Assembly: GCA_037127255.1 (NCBI GenBank) | Contig: JBANSL010000018.1 | Coordinates: 12,993,175-13,057,174, forward strand | Origin: Persicaria tinctoria | Taxonomy: Eukaryota > Streptophyta > Magnoliopsida > Caryophyllales > Polygonaceae | DNA length: 64,000 nt | Reading direction: 5' to 3' | In this document: piece by piece, positions 34,492 to 46,443 of the stretch | Position numbering within the stretch: position 1 is the first letter of the stretch | How the letters are laid out: each line of letters opens with the position of its first letter | Program-made: the position numbers and the translations under genes | The notes under the pieces: model-generated | Databases searched by the model: none | What the model saw: the letters and a program-made list of their open reading frames with translations, nothing else | Told to the model about the DNA's origin: nothing

Positions 34492-34509
34492 GGGGGGGGG
34501 GGGGGGGGG
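34492..34509. repeat. Poly-G tract in the WRKY 5' leader region
   Basis: Eighteen consecutive G on the plus strand (poly-C on the WRKY coding strand), about 80 bp before the ATG. Length may be inaccurate in an assembly. Confidence 0.9.
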
Positions 34510-35341
34510 TTGAAATTAAATTAGATTTGGGAGAGATGGCGATATATGATAAATAGACGGTACCTACTTGAAAGGCCGGGTTTCGCGTGTCACCGGGTAC
34601 TGCCGGTGCCTCGAATTTTCAAGTACCTGTAATTCATTCATTATTCGTATAAACGTGGTGGGTTTTGACCCGCTGAACCGGATTCCCATTTATTTATTTA
34701 TTTTACTTTTTTTAAAAGAAAGAAATAGAAATAGTGGAGAAATTAGTAGGGAGTGTGTGTGTAGTGTGTAAACGGTTTGGGGAGTTCAGACGGAACGCCT
34801 ACCATTCCTTTGTCTTTCTCACTCGACGCGCCTCGCCCTTCTTTTTGCCCTTCTCTAATAGTCTATTCCTTAACCCAAATATGGTGTTTAGCATGTTTTT
34901 TATTAGGTCAAAAATGTTATTTTCTATTTTTTATCATTTATTTTATTTTTTTAATTATTACTCCTCTATCTTATAATTAATTTTGTTTTATTTTTTAATA
35001 TACTTTAATTAAAAAAGGGCTAAAAACGCTTGCAAATATGAAATCCACCACATATGAAATTAATAGAGCAAAGACCAAATATTTAAAATTAAATCATTTT
35101 AAGAATATACTAACAAATATAATATTATATATATATTTTCATTTCTTGTATTATTTTTTACTTTCTTGAAAAACTATAACTAATAATATACAAATAATTA
35201 TATATAATGATAATTATGTAAAGATCAAATGTTTAAAATGCATATTTTGTTTTACCAAAAAATAGACACTAAAAGTAAAATATTTCCTCTCCATCGATCA
35301 TATAATTAGTTAATATTATTAATATATTTTTAAATACATAT

Positions 35342-35342
<1 letters not shown>

Positions 35343-35402
<60 letters not shown>
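35343..35402. repeat. (TAA)n microsatellite
   Basis: About 20 uninterrupted trinucleotide units; a second short run (aataataataat) lies at 35500-35513. Confidence 0.95.
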
Positions 35403-36210
35403 GGGGTTGGCGCGCAGCTTGTTTCTCGACTGTCCGCTAATTTCTTGTAAAACGGTTGTTTGATTTCTATGCTATTTGGAGTTATAATAAATAAAAAAAA
35501 AAATAATAATAATAATTGACCGAAGTAATGGATATATACACACACCACATAAATAAATTCACATTGTTATTCATCGTTTTATGTCGACAAATTCAAAGTC
35601 CAAAACCTCGCCTATAGTTGATCGATCGTAAAGTCGACAACTTTACCTTTAACTTAAGTATTAATGCTTTTCCCACTTTTTGTACGTTTACTATTAAAAC
35701 TATAGTTCACTAGTAGATAATTGGTTTTACTTGTTTTATTTATTTATTTATTTATATATATACATATGGATGGATGGAGATATGAGATATCCCGGGGCGG
35801 CCCCATACCATCCAAACCATTCCATACATTACATATATATATATATGCATAAAAACGACCGTCGTCAACGTTTACTTATTTATTTATTTTAGAAGGAGGG
35901 TTTCTTAATTTGTACATTATGGTCAAACAGTTGATATTACATAGCTTTCACCAGCTCTCCCACTAATCCAATAGTTGACACACACTTCTTTTTCCCGGTT
36001 TCATAAAGATTTAAAACTTTATTATTATCATTGTATCAATTATATATTCAACCTTTTTCTCATCTTACAACATTACAAAACCACATTCATCGAGTTAAAG
36101 TGAGCTAGCCAACCTTGATATAATGATATATATCTCCCTGTTTTTTTTTAATTAATTAGTAATGTGAAACCCTAGCTTTGACGCAGTCCAAATCCGATGC
36201 AACCAATTCG

Positions 36211-36526
36211 GTGCTCCCTAACTCCAAGGCATCACATACAAAATTATTTTAGGTATAAATAACATTGAAAAAAAAATTAAAATATTTTTAGATTTTACAC
36301 CAAATTTTATTATAAAAATTTATGTTTTAAAAATATAGATAACTAAAATATAGATTGTTTTAGAAAATAATTTTTATTATTTATTAAAACATGAATTTTC
36401 ATAATAAAATTTTATAAACATATCGGTATAAGGGTATAAGGGTATAGAATCTAGAAATATTTTTAATTTTTTTTTAAAATTTATTTATATCCGAAATAAT
36501 TTTGTGATATATCGAATGGAGCATCG
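36211..36526. mobile_element. Inverted-repeat MITE, unclassified
   Basis: Left GGTGCTCCCTAACTCC and reversed right GATGCTCCATTCGATA, then a shared cacaaaattatttaggtataaataa-like arm on both sides; the two arms pair over roughly 120 bp. No target duplication identified. Confidence 0.5.
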
Positions 36527-36919
36527 TAGGTGTAGAGGATCCAGAATGACTTTGACTAATGACTACATAATGTTTTTTGTAAAGTTGGGAAACTGTTCCT
36601 TTTTTCTCCACATGAACTTTTTCGATGAAGCTAGTGGTCAATTAGCATTTCTATATATTTTAATTATAATATACGTATAAATATTTGAATAATGTTTGAT
36701 TAATACTTTTTATACATAGTGTATTTAAAATAACATAAAATTTATGAATGCACACCAGATCCACATAAACACACTCGATCTTCAAGAATTAATGAAAATT
36801 CGTTCCACGATTTCTTCAATTTGGTAAAATGAGCGAAAACAGACAAAGAACCTTGTGAAATTGAAGAAATCTCAAACTATATCTGATAAACTCTGGTGCA
36901 ATTTTTGCGACCGAACCTA

Positions 36920-38245
36920 GTAGCATGATCGTTCCAAATTGTGTGGCAACAAATTGACATTAGAGAACTGATTTAGCAATATCTTTCTCAACTGAATGCA
37001 GAAGCTAAGAAATGACCATATTGTTGCATCTTTCTCATTGAGCAACAGAAAACGTATTGTTGTTGACACCCCTAATAACAGTGTCAGCATTAAGCCCTTA
37101 ACATCAATGTTGCTGACACTCTTAATAATTTGCACAACAGATTGTTATATATTATGCACATCATAAAGTTATAATTGCACATTAGGTTCTTTTTTTTTTT
37201 TTCTAATTGTGTGCTGACATGATCTCTTTTTGTGCAATCCAAGTTGATGTATAGATTCTTTTTTATTTCTAATCGTGTGCTAACACGGTCTCTTTTTGTA
37301 TGTTCTTTTTTTTTCGTTAGAATGTATAGGTTTTTTTTGTGTTAGAATGTACATGTTCTTTTTTATTTCTAATTGTGTGCTGAGATGAATGGTCTCTTTT
37401 TGTGCAATTCAAGTAGATGTATAGGTTCTTTTTTTATTTCTACTTGTGTGCTGACATGATTATTTTTGTGTAATTCCAGTAGATGTATATAACTTCTTTT
37501 TTATTTCTAATTGTGTGCTGACATGGTCTTTTTTTGTGCAATTCAAGTTGATGTATATGTTCCTTTTTTTTTGTTAGAATGTATAGGTTCTTTGTATAGG
37601 TTCTTTTTTTTGGTTTAAATGTATAAGTTCTTTTTTTTATTTATAATTGTGTGCTGACACTTTTTTTTAATGTTATAGGATAGATTTCAGGTATTCGATT
37701 TCTATCTCTGTTCTAGTAATAATTGATCTTTAAAAGCCTCTTAGCTCAATAGTAGAGCGATGCGCTTTCGAATCCCGCATAGACTAAATTTTATAATAAT
37801 TCTAGTAATTTGCAAAATTTTCTAATAAATGGTCAATAATAAGATATATTAGTGCAATTTTAAAATATAAATGCATGTGCATATCCTTTTTCATAAGGTT
37901 GTTTAAGCAAATATAATATAAATATTATGTTTGCACAACATAGTATTATATGTGCACAACATCAGGTTATATTTACACAACAAAAAATGCTGACACGAAA
38001 AAAAAAATACAGATGCCCAACTGAATGCTGGCACAAAAAAAAAAGCATCCCGACGTCCACGTCGACGTCAGCAGTGTCAGAATCTCCGATGCTGGTGTCA
38101 GCAACGTCAACGTCAGTGTTGACACGGAAAAAAAAAGTGCTGACACAAAAAAAAAAAGCATCCCCGACGTCAGTGTCAGCAGTTTCAGCATCTTCGATGT
38201 CGGCGTCAGTAATGTCAGCGTTAGTATTGACACAAGTGTTGACAC
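36920..38245. repeat. Repeat-rich region with GCTGACAC words, abutting gap
   Basis: From 37170 to about 37665 a degenerate tandem array of roughly 70-80 bp units reads GTGTGCTGACATG, then ctttttgtgcaattcaagt, then gatgtataggttctttttt. On both sides (37060-37130 and 37980-38245) the words gctgacac, gtgtcagc and tgttgacac recur densely in both orientations, with acgaaaaaaaaa spacers. This looks like the subterminal part of a large DNA transposon, truncated by the assembly gap. It is not a CRISPR array, as repeats and spacers are not uniform. Confidence 0.6.
37733..37785 (+). other. tRNA-like fragment
   Basis: An A-box-like gcctcttagctcaatagtagagcg followed closely by a B-box-like tcgaatcccgc. 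The anticodon arm is missing, so this is a decayed tRNA or SINE head and not a working tRNA. Confidence 0.4.
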
Positions 38246-38745
38246 NNNNNNNNNNNNNNNNNNNNNNNNNNNNNNNNNNNNNNNNNNNNNNNNNNNNNNN
38301 NNNNNNNNNNNNNNNNNNNNNNNNNNNNNNNNNNNNNNNNNNNNNNNNNNNNNNNNNNNNNNNNNNNNNNNNNNNNNNNNNNNNNNNNNNNNNNNNNNNN
38401 NNNNNNNNNNNNNNNNNNNNNNNNNNNNNNNNNNNNNNNNNNNNNNNNNNNNNNNNNNNNNNNNNNNNNNNNNNNNNNNNNNNNNNNNNNNNNNNNNNNN
38501 NNNNNNNNNNNNNNNNNNNNNNNNNNNNNNNNNNNNNNNNNNNNNNNNNNNNNNNNNNNNNNNNNNNNNNNNNNNNNNNNNNNNNNNNNNNNNNNNNNNN
38601 NNNNNNNNNNNNNNNNNNNNNNNNNNNNNNNNNNNNNNNNNNNNNNNNNNNNNNNNNNNNNNNNNNNNNNNNNNNNNNNNNNNNNNNNNNNNNNNNNNNN
38701 NNNNNNNNNNNNNNNNNNNNNNNNNNNNNNNNNNNNNNNNNNNNN
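38246..38745. other. Assembly gap, 500 N
   Basis: Exactly 500 N, the placeholder length often used for gaps of unknown size. Open frames drawn through it are meaningless. Confidence 0.99.
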
Positions 38746-39757
38746 CACACACATACATTCAACAGATCAGTAGAATGATGCAGGAGATTGCATCAGTACA
38801 GTTGCGAATTTACGATAGCTGAAGAAATCATCTATGTATTTCTTAGCATTTTATTTTCTTTTTCATTGTAGTGGTTGTTCTTTGACTGTATATCAATTCT
38901 TAGCAATATCAGCATAGGAACAAAAGTAAATATGATGGCACTGATTCATCTACAGAACTCTAGGATATCGATCCTATCACCCCCGGCTTCCACCGCTGCT
39001 ATGAAAATCCCATATGTTTGATATGCCAAGGATTAATGTAGCTAGCTTAAAATTAAAATCTAGATGAAATTTTGGATGAAAATCAATGCATAGCAGCATA
39101 GATGAAATTGAGGACCAAGAACAATGGTGAATCCGGGCTATGGGCTCATAACTTACTTGCGAAAAGCTTTTCTAGATCACTTTGAAAAGCTTTACCAAAC
39201 AGACCCTGGGAAAATTTAGATGCATCCTGAGATTGTTCCAATTAAGGAGATGTGTTTTTCTAACAATTGAGTTCATGTTCTGCATCCAAATCGAAGGGCA
39301 AACTTCACCATTTCTATATTTAAGTAGTGCTTCAACGTGTTCAAGCTACTACTGATTTGATGTACAGTTTATTCTCAAGAATTCCATCTGTTTCCAGCGA
39401 CGACTTCTTGACTCGGTCGGTTCTTTTGTACTACTAATTTTGAATTGGTCACCACCTACTCACCTAGCTGGATCTGGTGCTATTTCAACCTTGTTTGGTT
39501 CCATCCGCCCCCCAAAACGACCGGAAACTACATCGATCTACTCTCTGATCATCGGAACTAGTCAATCGATCGAGAGCTCAATTTCGTAGTCTAGGGTTTA
39601 AAGCTCTGTTCTAAACTCGATTTATGTCCCAACTTTTACATCAACTAAGCACAAAATCAGAGGAAATTCTTGAAAAATTGAGAATCAAATCAAACGGAAG
39701 CAAGCAGCTAAACAATCAAACAAACGAAGGAGGAAGAGGAGGAACTGAAGGGAAAAC
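38746..39757. other. Region where the rest of the LOR gene was expected
   Basis: No segment resembles the second and third exons of LURP-one-related genes on either strand. AT-rich, with CA repeats at the gap edge. Confidence 0.5.
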
Positions 39758-40048
39758 CTTTTGACGGAGACAGAGAAGGGGGACGCCGGCGGCGTCGAGG
39801 ATGACGCGCTTGTCGTGGACGCTAAAGACGGAGCCTTTGACAGTAAACATAACATTCCCGTTGACATCAGTGACGGTGAACTGGCCTTCTCTCAGCGTCA
39901 TCAGCTTCTTGGTCACCACCAGATCCACCGGGTACGGAGCCAGAAACTGCGGCCCAACCACTACAACCGGGTTCTGAAGCGCGGCGAACGTCGGGGCCGG
40001 GGTCTGCGCCGGCTGCATCATGTACGGAGGAGGTGGTGGTGCTGCCAT
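39758..40048 (-). CDS. LURP-one-related (LOR) protein, first exon only
   Basis: The 97-codon exon begins MAAPPPPPYMMQPAQTP and continues with PQFLAPYPVDLVVTKKLMT and FTVTDVNGNVMFTVKGSVF, then DKRVILDAAGVPLLCLRQK before a GT donor at 39757. This is the N-terminal part of the Tubby-like LOR fold (DUF567), as in Arabidopsis At5g01750-type proteins of about 200-220 residues. LURP1 members act in basal defence against oomycetes; the role of this branch is not established. The Met at 40048 is chosen over an in-frame Met at 40090 because it fits the Pro-rich start usual in the family. The remaining exons are not found before the gap at 38246-38745. Either they lie in or beyond the gap after a long intron, or the gene is truncated. 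Confidence 0.75.
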
Positions 40049-40321
40049 TTCTATAGCCGAGAGAGATTCGGGAAATGTAGAAACAAGCAAGTAGGAGGTA
40101 TTCGTAATAGCGAGAGAGAGTCCTTTTCTTGTAGGCTTTTCGTTAATCGATCGGTTCCATCACGTTGACTTGTCAGCTTTAATCTCATTAATGGAGTACA
40201 GAAAAAGAATTACTGGCAAATTTTTCAATAAAATATTCCATGTTATGGAGAACAGGACAAGACGGATAGTGTTTTCCGATTCATTTTCTCTAACTATCTT
40301 GTCGACGTTTAACCCTGTTTT

Positions 40322-40624
40322 AGAGCACCCACAATGGGTGTTTTAAGCCCAAAGTAAGGAACCAATTAATAAAAAAATTGAAAAAGATGGGGGAGGGGTT
40401 TAGGAACGATTTGACATGTTTGTTACTAAAAAAACTTTAAAAACCGAAAGAGAAAGAAAAATGAGAGAGAGAGTGAAAGGAAAAAAAAGAGGTGGGTCGC
40501 GATAAAAAATAAAATAGGGTTTTAGAGATGTGGGTAAAAAAATGTATTGGGTTTTTTAAGGGGAGAGAAATATAAAAGGTGGAGTTAAGAAACCCGAGTG
40601 AGTTTCACGAATGCGGATGCTCTA
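40322..40624. mobile_element. MITE with GAGCAYCC ends
   Basis: The left end reads TTAGAGCACCCACAATGGGT and the reversed right end TTAGAGCATCCGCATTCGTG, with a purine-rich interior (aaagagaaagaaaaatgaga). Ends of this kind are common in plant hAT- or Harbinger-related MITEs. It lies just upstream of the LOR exon. Confidence 0.55.
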
Positions 40625-41781
40625 ACAAAGTATATGAAGGTTTATTTTATTTGATGTCAAGGTCTATATATTTTCCTGTTAAACTTAAATGTAAAAAGTT
40701 AGTTCAATGATGAGCCTCTCGTCTCTATCCTGACACGTTGATAATCCTATCTTGTCAAGGTATATTTTATTTGTTGTCAGGATATGTGTTTTTATGTTAA
40801 ATGTGAAAAATTAGCTCAATAATGAGTCACTCCTCTTATACTTATACAAAACTTGGTCAAACATCCCACACTATCCCGAGATTGTTTTATGGTAATGTGA
40901 TTGGATGTGATATGAAGACAAAATATGATATAAATTTCAATTTTGTAGAAAAACAAACCTAGCTATACAAGTTCTTTCACTTTAGGGCACAGATTGAATT
41001 GGTTAGGATGCTTGAGGGATTTTTCCAACATCCTCCTCGACGTGTGCTCCAATCTAACTCACCTTCATTTTCGTCTGCCTCTTTTGATCCGACGTACTAA
41101 TGCCAACGCCATAGACCTTGATGACGCTCTTCCGCTAGCGTTGCCCATGTTACCGAGTGACAAAGGCAACCTCATGCACGGAGCCATATGCCACCGGGTG
41201 GCATTCAGTCATCAAGTCTCAATGAAGCATTAGTGCGGGTTCGGGTGAGGTGGGTGATGAACTAGTGAGTCGAACAACAATAAAACTATTCCATGTGGTT
41301 TTAACATTTTTTTGACATGACAGCAATATTGAGAAAATGTGGAAAGCGATTATGGGCATAAGTTGGAAAATGAACAGAGCAAAACAATCCTGCAACAGCA
41401 AATGAAATTGTCATCTCTTTTTTGGTCAAAATGAAACTGTCATCTCTGAAATCACCTTTGTGATGTTTAGTTTAGAACTTTAGATGTATTTAACTGATAT
41501 CGAATGTATCGTCTCTGAAAATGTATTTAAATGTCTTTACGTTACTTCCTTGTGCACATATCAGCCTATATGGCAGTCCGTCGATGGATCTGTGGTTACA
41601 CTACTGAGTTTGACGAGAGTACGTAACTGAAGTGCCCTCTTCCATTAGGCTACTATGGTTTGAGATACAACATGGTTCTTCTGGAACCCCACATAATGAA
41701 AACTGAGAATAGGTATAAAAGGGCAGGTGTGGGAAGAAGGCAGTCTTTCCATTGTAAGGGTGGGAGAGAGTGAAATGGAAT
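40625..41781. other. Intergenic with a partial duplication
   Basis: Two diverged copies of an approximately 80-bp segment (starting ttattttatttgatgtcaag at about 40641 and ttattttgttgtcagg-like at about 40765) lie in tandem, each containing agttcaatgatgag or agctcaataatgag. The G+C richer stretch 41030-41240 has open frames that I cannot assign. Confidence 0.4.
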
Positions 41782-44700
41782 TTACAATTTCGAAGTTCTG
41801 GCCGAGTTTCTTGCAGCAATGAAATCCTGCATTTTCTTGAACTGCTCCTTTGTCATCCCGTTGTAGTATTCGTGTCCCCTCTCCTGCAAAAAAAATCAAA
41901 CAAAAACATACGAGTATATGACAAACCTATTAGCAACAAGATTTATTACACTTGTTTGTTACCAGAACTGATCCACATTTTTCAGCATGACAAGCTTTTG
42001 CTTTAGAAACAATTAAGGACAAAGAACCACTTCAAAAAAAAAATGTATTTTAACCACTTCAACATTAAGGACAAAGAACAACTGGTTGTAAAACAAATTA
42101 AAGAAAGTCAAGAAATTATCTGGTAACATAAACCAAGGACTTTGAAATCAATACCGCGCACTACCAATATACAAACAGAAGCAATAACAAACTTTGAACG
42201 TCAACATCTCTGCACTAAAGTAGGTTTACGTCAAAACAAGAGTAGCTTTGTGTCAAGGTTGATGGTTCATAGAACAACAGTAAAGAGCAAGAAGCAGGTG
42301 CAAGATTTATCGGGATGAACCTTCGATGGTTAGACAAAGATACACATGCATAAACTGATTCCACGAGGCCGGGGAGCTACTTTCAAGTTTTCTAATAAGC
42401 GAACCATGAAAAGGAATTTTAAGGGTCTAGTGAAGGAAAGGAGATCCAAGTAAATGGCACCGCATGTACAAAGTGACGAGTGACTAAGATCAAAGAAACT
42501 TAGGCATGAGATATTGTGGAAAAGAAACATAAACAAAAACTGTCCTACACTAACATATGACACTCCTTAGGCAGGTTACAAGGATATATTGATCCTGAAG
42601 TTTACCAGCCAACAAAGCATTAATGATTTTCATCTAAATCCTGATATTCTGTGATTTATGGAGTCCATATCAAAATGATTTGCGGTCCTTTTCAAGCAAA
42701 ATGATTTGCAGTGGAATAAAGAGACTTCCGCCTAGTCTGATACGTATATCTTAAACTCCACATATTGAAAGCTAGAGGATCTTTAAGAACATTTCCGTCT
42801 GTTAAGATCGAGTGAGGCATTCTAATACACAAGGAGTAGCTCCCACATGTATAATGAAGACGACTTATAAACCACATAATATGATACTAGTATTAACTAC
42901 TGAGTCAAGGTTAACTGAAGAGATGCCCTATCAGTTTGGCTTCTCTAATACTTTCATCAGATGGGTTATGGCTGCAGTAAGTACATCTTTGAGATGTATA
43001 TCTCTGGCTGCAGTAAGCACATTTATTGGGAACAGACAGATTACTTCAAAGGGAAAAGATTCAATTACCCTGTCCGATTCCATTTGAAGTTGGCATGGAA
43101 AAGGTACCCAGAATATAAGAAGCTATTGGGACTATAGCTTCATTTCAGTGTTTGTGTGATCATCTGATTTCTGTTTTTAAAAATATTTTGTTGTAGAGAG
43201 CTCTTTTGTTTTATCAGAAGGATTTCCAATTTTTTTTATTCTTAAGAGTTGCATATTAATTAGCAGAAATCAGAACTATTTTCTCGTCGGAAGAATCAGG
43301 CTGATACTGAGAAGAGTAGTTTGTGTTCCCCATACGCTGGCCATGGATTTATAATCAAGCTGAAGTTGGAAAAAAAAAAAGCTTTTATCTTTAACTTGCA
43401 AAAGGTTGTTGCGAGTGTATTTATATCAGGAACGCAAATAAACCCCCAAATAACCCCAAGATTCTTGTTGTCATACGTATCCGGACAGCTTGAAATAAAA
43501 TATATTCTTATGTAGGAACAGCCCAGCTGATCAATGCATGTTCAATGAATGTTCCCACTTACTCTTGTAATGATTTTTGTACTCTCAGCTACTGTTATTC
43601 AGAAATTCAGAATGCAGGTTCCAGAGGCCCTCTTGTAGAGCAGGAAGAGGTAAGCAAGGCAAAGGTGAAAGCAGCAAGGGAAATGGTCTCAGAGACAGTT
43701 TGATATAGAACAGAGCTTATATGGATAAAGTATAGGTTACATCTAGTTAAACATGCTAACAACATGGATCAGATGGTGAATTATGTGTATCTGAAGCAGG
43801 TAACTACTGTAAATGGCAGTTGAAAATGCCCACGAACCTGTATAAAAAGATGGGATGAAGTACGGACTTATGGGTAAAAATAAATAGGCTAGAAACATTG
43901 AGCAACATAGAGTTGTGTCTAGATATAAATGGCCTAAAGTTCAAGATGAGAAGATTTTTCAATTTCAACATAACAAAGATTATAGATGTGGAATCCTTGA
44001 CCAGACTAAGACACTAACAATTTGTTTTTCTCCTATGTCATTATCCTTGATAACACTAAGACAGAAACCGTTTGTTTTTTTTCCTGCTTCATTAACTTCA
44101 AATGTCTTGAGCTATGAATGAGGACATAGCAGAAAACAATAATGTAGTTACCTGTCAAAGCATTATAGATGGAGCATATGATGGTAGGCTACTTAATTCT
44201 AACAGAAGACATCGATTGCAAATATATCACGGCTGCTATGACATACCTTTAGAATGGGAACATTAGTACACGACCTGACGGGGCTTTTACTAAAATCAGG
44301 AATGAACTATGCATTGGGTAAAATCCATTGTTAGGCAATGGTTACAAAGGATGTAAACTGAATTGAGGTTGTTTTTATTAGAACCAGGAATATAAGTACG
44401 TACAGGATAAAAGCCATTGTTGGGCAATTGTTAAATAGGATGTAACTAAATCTTACTAGTGGATAGTATAGATTCCTTTTACTTGTTGAACAATTCCAAG
44501 ATTCTTTGTCCCTTCCATGAAGGTAAGCCCAAGTCAACTCAATTTAATTGGAGTTTGCCCTTGAAGACACCAAATACCTTAAGACTCTTTGGCCCTTCCA
44601 TGATTATTTGTATTCGACTCGGAGGATCTTACTCGAATATTAAAAAAAATGGGAAAAACGCTTTAATAACATCATTACCTTAAGACACCAAATTCCCCTA

Positions 44701-46046
44701 AAATCTTACACTAGTTATGAAGAGTATAACCTGTGCAGTACAAGCCAGCTCTATGAATTAGTTGTCTTTTTTCCTTTAATTCTTGTTAGCTCTATCACCT
44801 CTATGATATAAATGGTTGTGCAAATGATGTTTTGCAAGAGAAATCACAAGAAGAACTATTGCAAAGATATAGCTAACAGAACCAAAGTTCCTTGAAATAT
44901 ATAATAGCAAGATTGGTACCTTTTCCAGCACAAGTGCATCTCCAAAATTGAGTTTGAGGCCATCATTAATCACAGATTTGTACCGTAAAACCAGATCATA
45001 ACTATTTTTAATTATGGCATCCGCTATTTCACGGGCCTTACTCATCAACTCAGTCCCCTCAACCAAATGATTAACCAATCCCCACTTCTCTGCATTCTCT
45101 GCAGTCAAAGGCTTTGCAGTTAACGAGATCTCACGGGCTCTATTAGGACCTACTATGCGAGAAAGCTTCTGAGATAAACCCCATGAAGGAAATATTCCAA
45201 ACCTGCACAACATGGTGAAGCACATAGAATTCAAGTGAATCAGACATACTTAAATATGTAAATACTCATTGAATAGCATCAGATACAAAATTAGGAAATT
45301 CAAAACTCACACTCCAAAGAATGGAAAGGAAAACTATAATTGGAACACTATAAAAAGGTGTCCCTTGAAATCAGTATTCAGCTGTTTGTTTCCACTTCAA
45401 ACACCTGTTGTATCTAATCTAATGCTAAATTCACATCCACTTCCAAATCAAAAGAAGTGAATTTATTATTTATACTATCAAAGTAAATATGGATGCAATA
45501 GGAAAGATTACCAAATTGAAACAGTAAAGAGATGAAATTAACCTGAATCTGCTCAGCAAACTAATTCCAAACTGCTACGTACCAAATTAATCGGAGAAAT
45601 GCAATCAACAAAGAGAGAAATAGGAGAAAGCCAAACCTAGCATGAGTATCGATAAATTTAGCTCCCTTAGAAGCAACGAGAATATCGCAAGCGAGGGCTA
45701 TCTCGAAGCCAGCGGTGACGGCGAACCCCGCAATTGCGCCGATGATAGGTTTCCTACACCGCTCCATCTGAACCACAGGATCGGTCTCAAGATCCTTAAC
45801 ATCTCCCTTGAAAACGTCCTCGGCCGCAGTAAGATCAACGCCGGAGCAGAAGGCGCGGCCGGATCCGGACAGGATAATCACCTTGACGGAATCGTCGGCG
45901 TCCAAGCTCTTGAAGGCTCTGGCGAGGTCAACGATCATCGACCTAGTCAAGGAGTTGAGTGATTTTGGACGGTTGATGGTGATGTAGGCGATTCCGACGG
46001 GGTCCCGGCGGACGAGTATCAGATTTTCCGGCGAGGAGGCGTCCAT
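41782..46046 (-). CDS. ECHIA: Peroxisomal enoyl-CoA hydratase/isomerase, ECHIA-like
   Basis: A crotonase-fold enzyme that hydrates 2-enoyl-CoA or shifts its double bond during fatty-acid beta-oxidation in the peroxisome. Predicted exons 45637-46046, 44920-45202 and 41782-41883, phases consistent, 264 aa. Family marks: VGIAYITINRPKSLNSLTRS at the N terminus, the oxyanion-hole region SGSGRAFCSGVDLTAAEDVF, IAGFAVTAGFEIALACDILV, and THARFGIFPSWGLSQKLSRI across the first junction. The last exon encodes ERGHEYYNGMTKEQFKKMQD and ends SARTSKL. The SKL tripeptide is a canonical peroxisomal PTS1 signal. Intron 2 is about 3 kb (41884-44919), so the short last exon is easily missed; reading through exon 2 would give a false C terminus. 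Length and sequence agree with Arabidopsis At4g16210. Confidence 0.93.
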
Positions 46047-46155
46047 TTAGGTAGTGGGGAAGATCAAATGGGAATAGTCTTGTTTGGAGTGAGATGGGCT
46101 GATTTCGATTTCACTGACTTTGAGCGCTGGTTGCCGGTGGGCCCACTTACTGACA

Positions 46156-46399
46156 TATTCCCTCCGTTTTCTTTTAATTGATTTTTTACTATTAATGCAC
46201 GTTTTTTAAGGTGTAAAAAACTAGTATATGAAATAATAAATTTTTAAAATATTTTTTTCAATAATCTCATACTTATTGGTGATAAGTATAATATTATTAA
46301 AAAAATATTATTAAAATATTAATATTTAATATAGTTTTTATTGTTCTAAAACTACGTGCATGACTTGAAAAAGTCACTTAAAAGGAAACGGATGGAGTA
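46156..46399. mobile_element. Stowaway MITE upstream of ECHIA-like gene
   Basis: Left TATTCCCTCCGTTTTCTTTT, reversed right TACTCCATCCGTTTCCTTTT. The arms share tactattaatgcacgttttt-type sequence. It lies 110 bp upstream of the ATG, in the likely promoter. Confidence 0.85.
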
Positions 46400-46443
46400 C
46401 TTGATAATCTCCAGATTTTCCCTCCCGAGGAGAATAAATAGGA

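Larger units (their letters stand above)
34413..36210. other. Upstream region of the WRKY gene, AT-rich intergenic
   Basis: Contains an 18-base poly-G run (34492-34509) about 80 bp upstream of the WRKY start codon and a TAA microsatellite (35343-35402). No gene recognised. Confidence 0.5.

Noticed and set aside
35330..35548. Poly-tyrosine protein
   Set aside because: Translation of the TAA microsatellite.
37170..37665. CRISPR-like or satellite array near the gap
   Set aside because: Units are degenerate and lack regular spacers; better seen as the inner repeats of a DNA transposon.
37733..37785. Functional tRNA gene
   Set aside because: Only A-box and B-box parts are present; the anticodon stem and loop are missing and the acceptor ends do not pair.
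37927..38822. Long open frames across 37927-38822 on both strands
   Set aside because: They consist mostly of N from the assembly gap; the remainder is repetitive gctgacac sequence.
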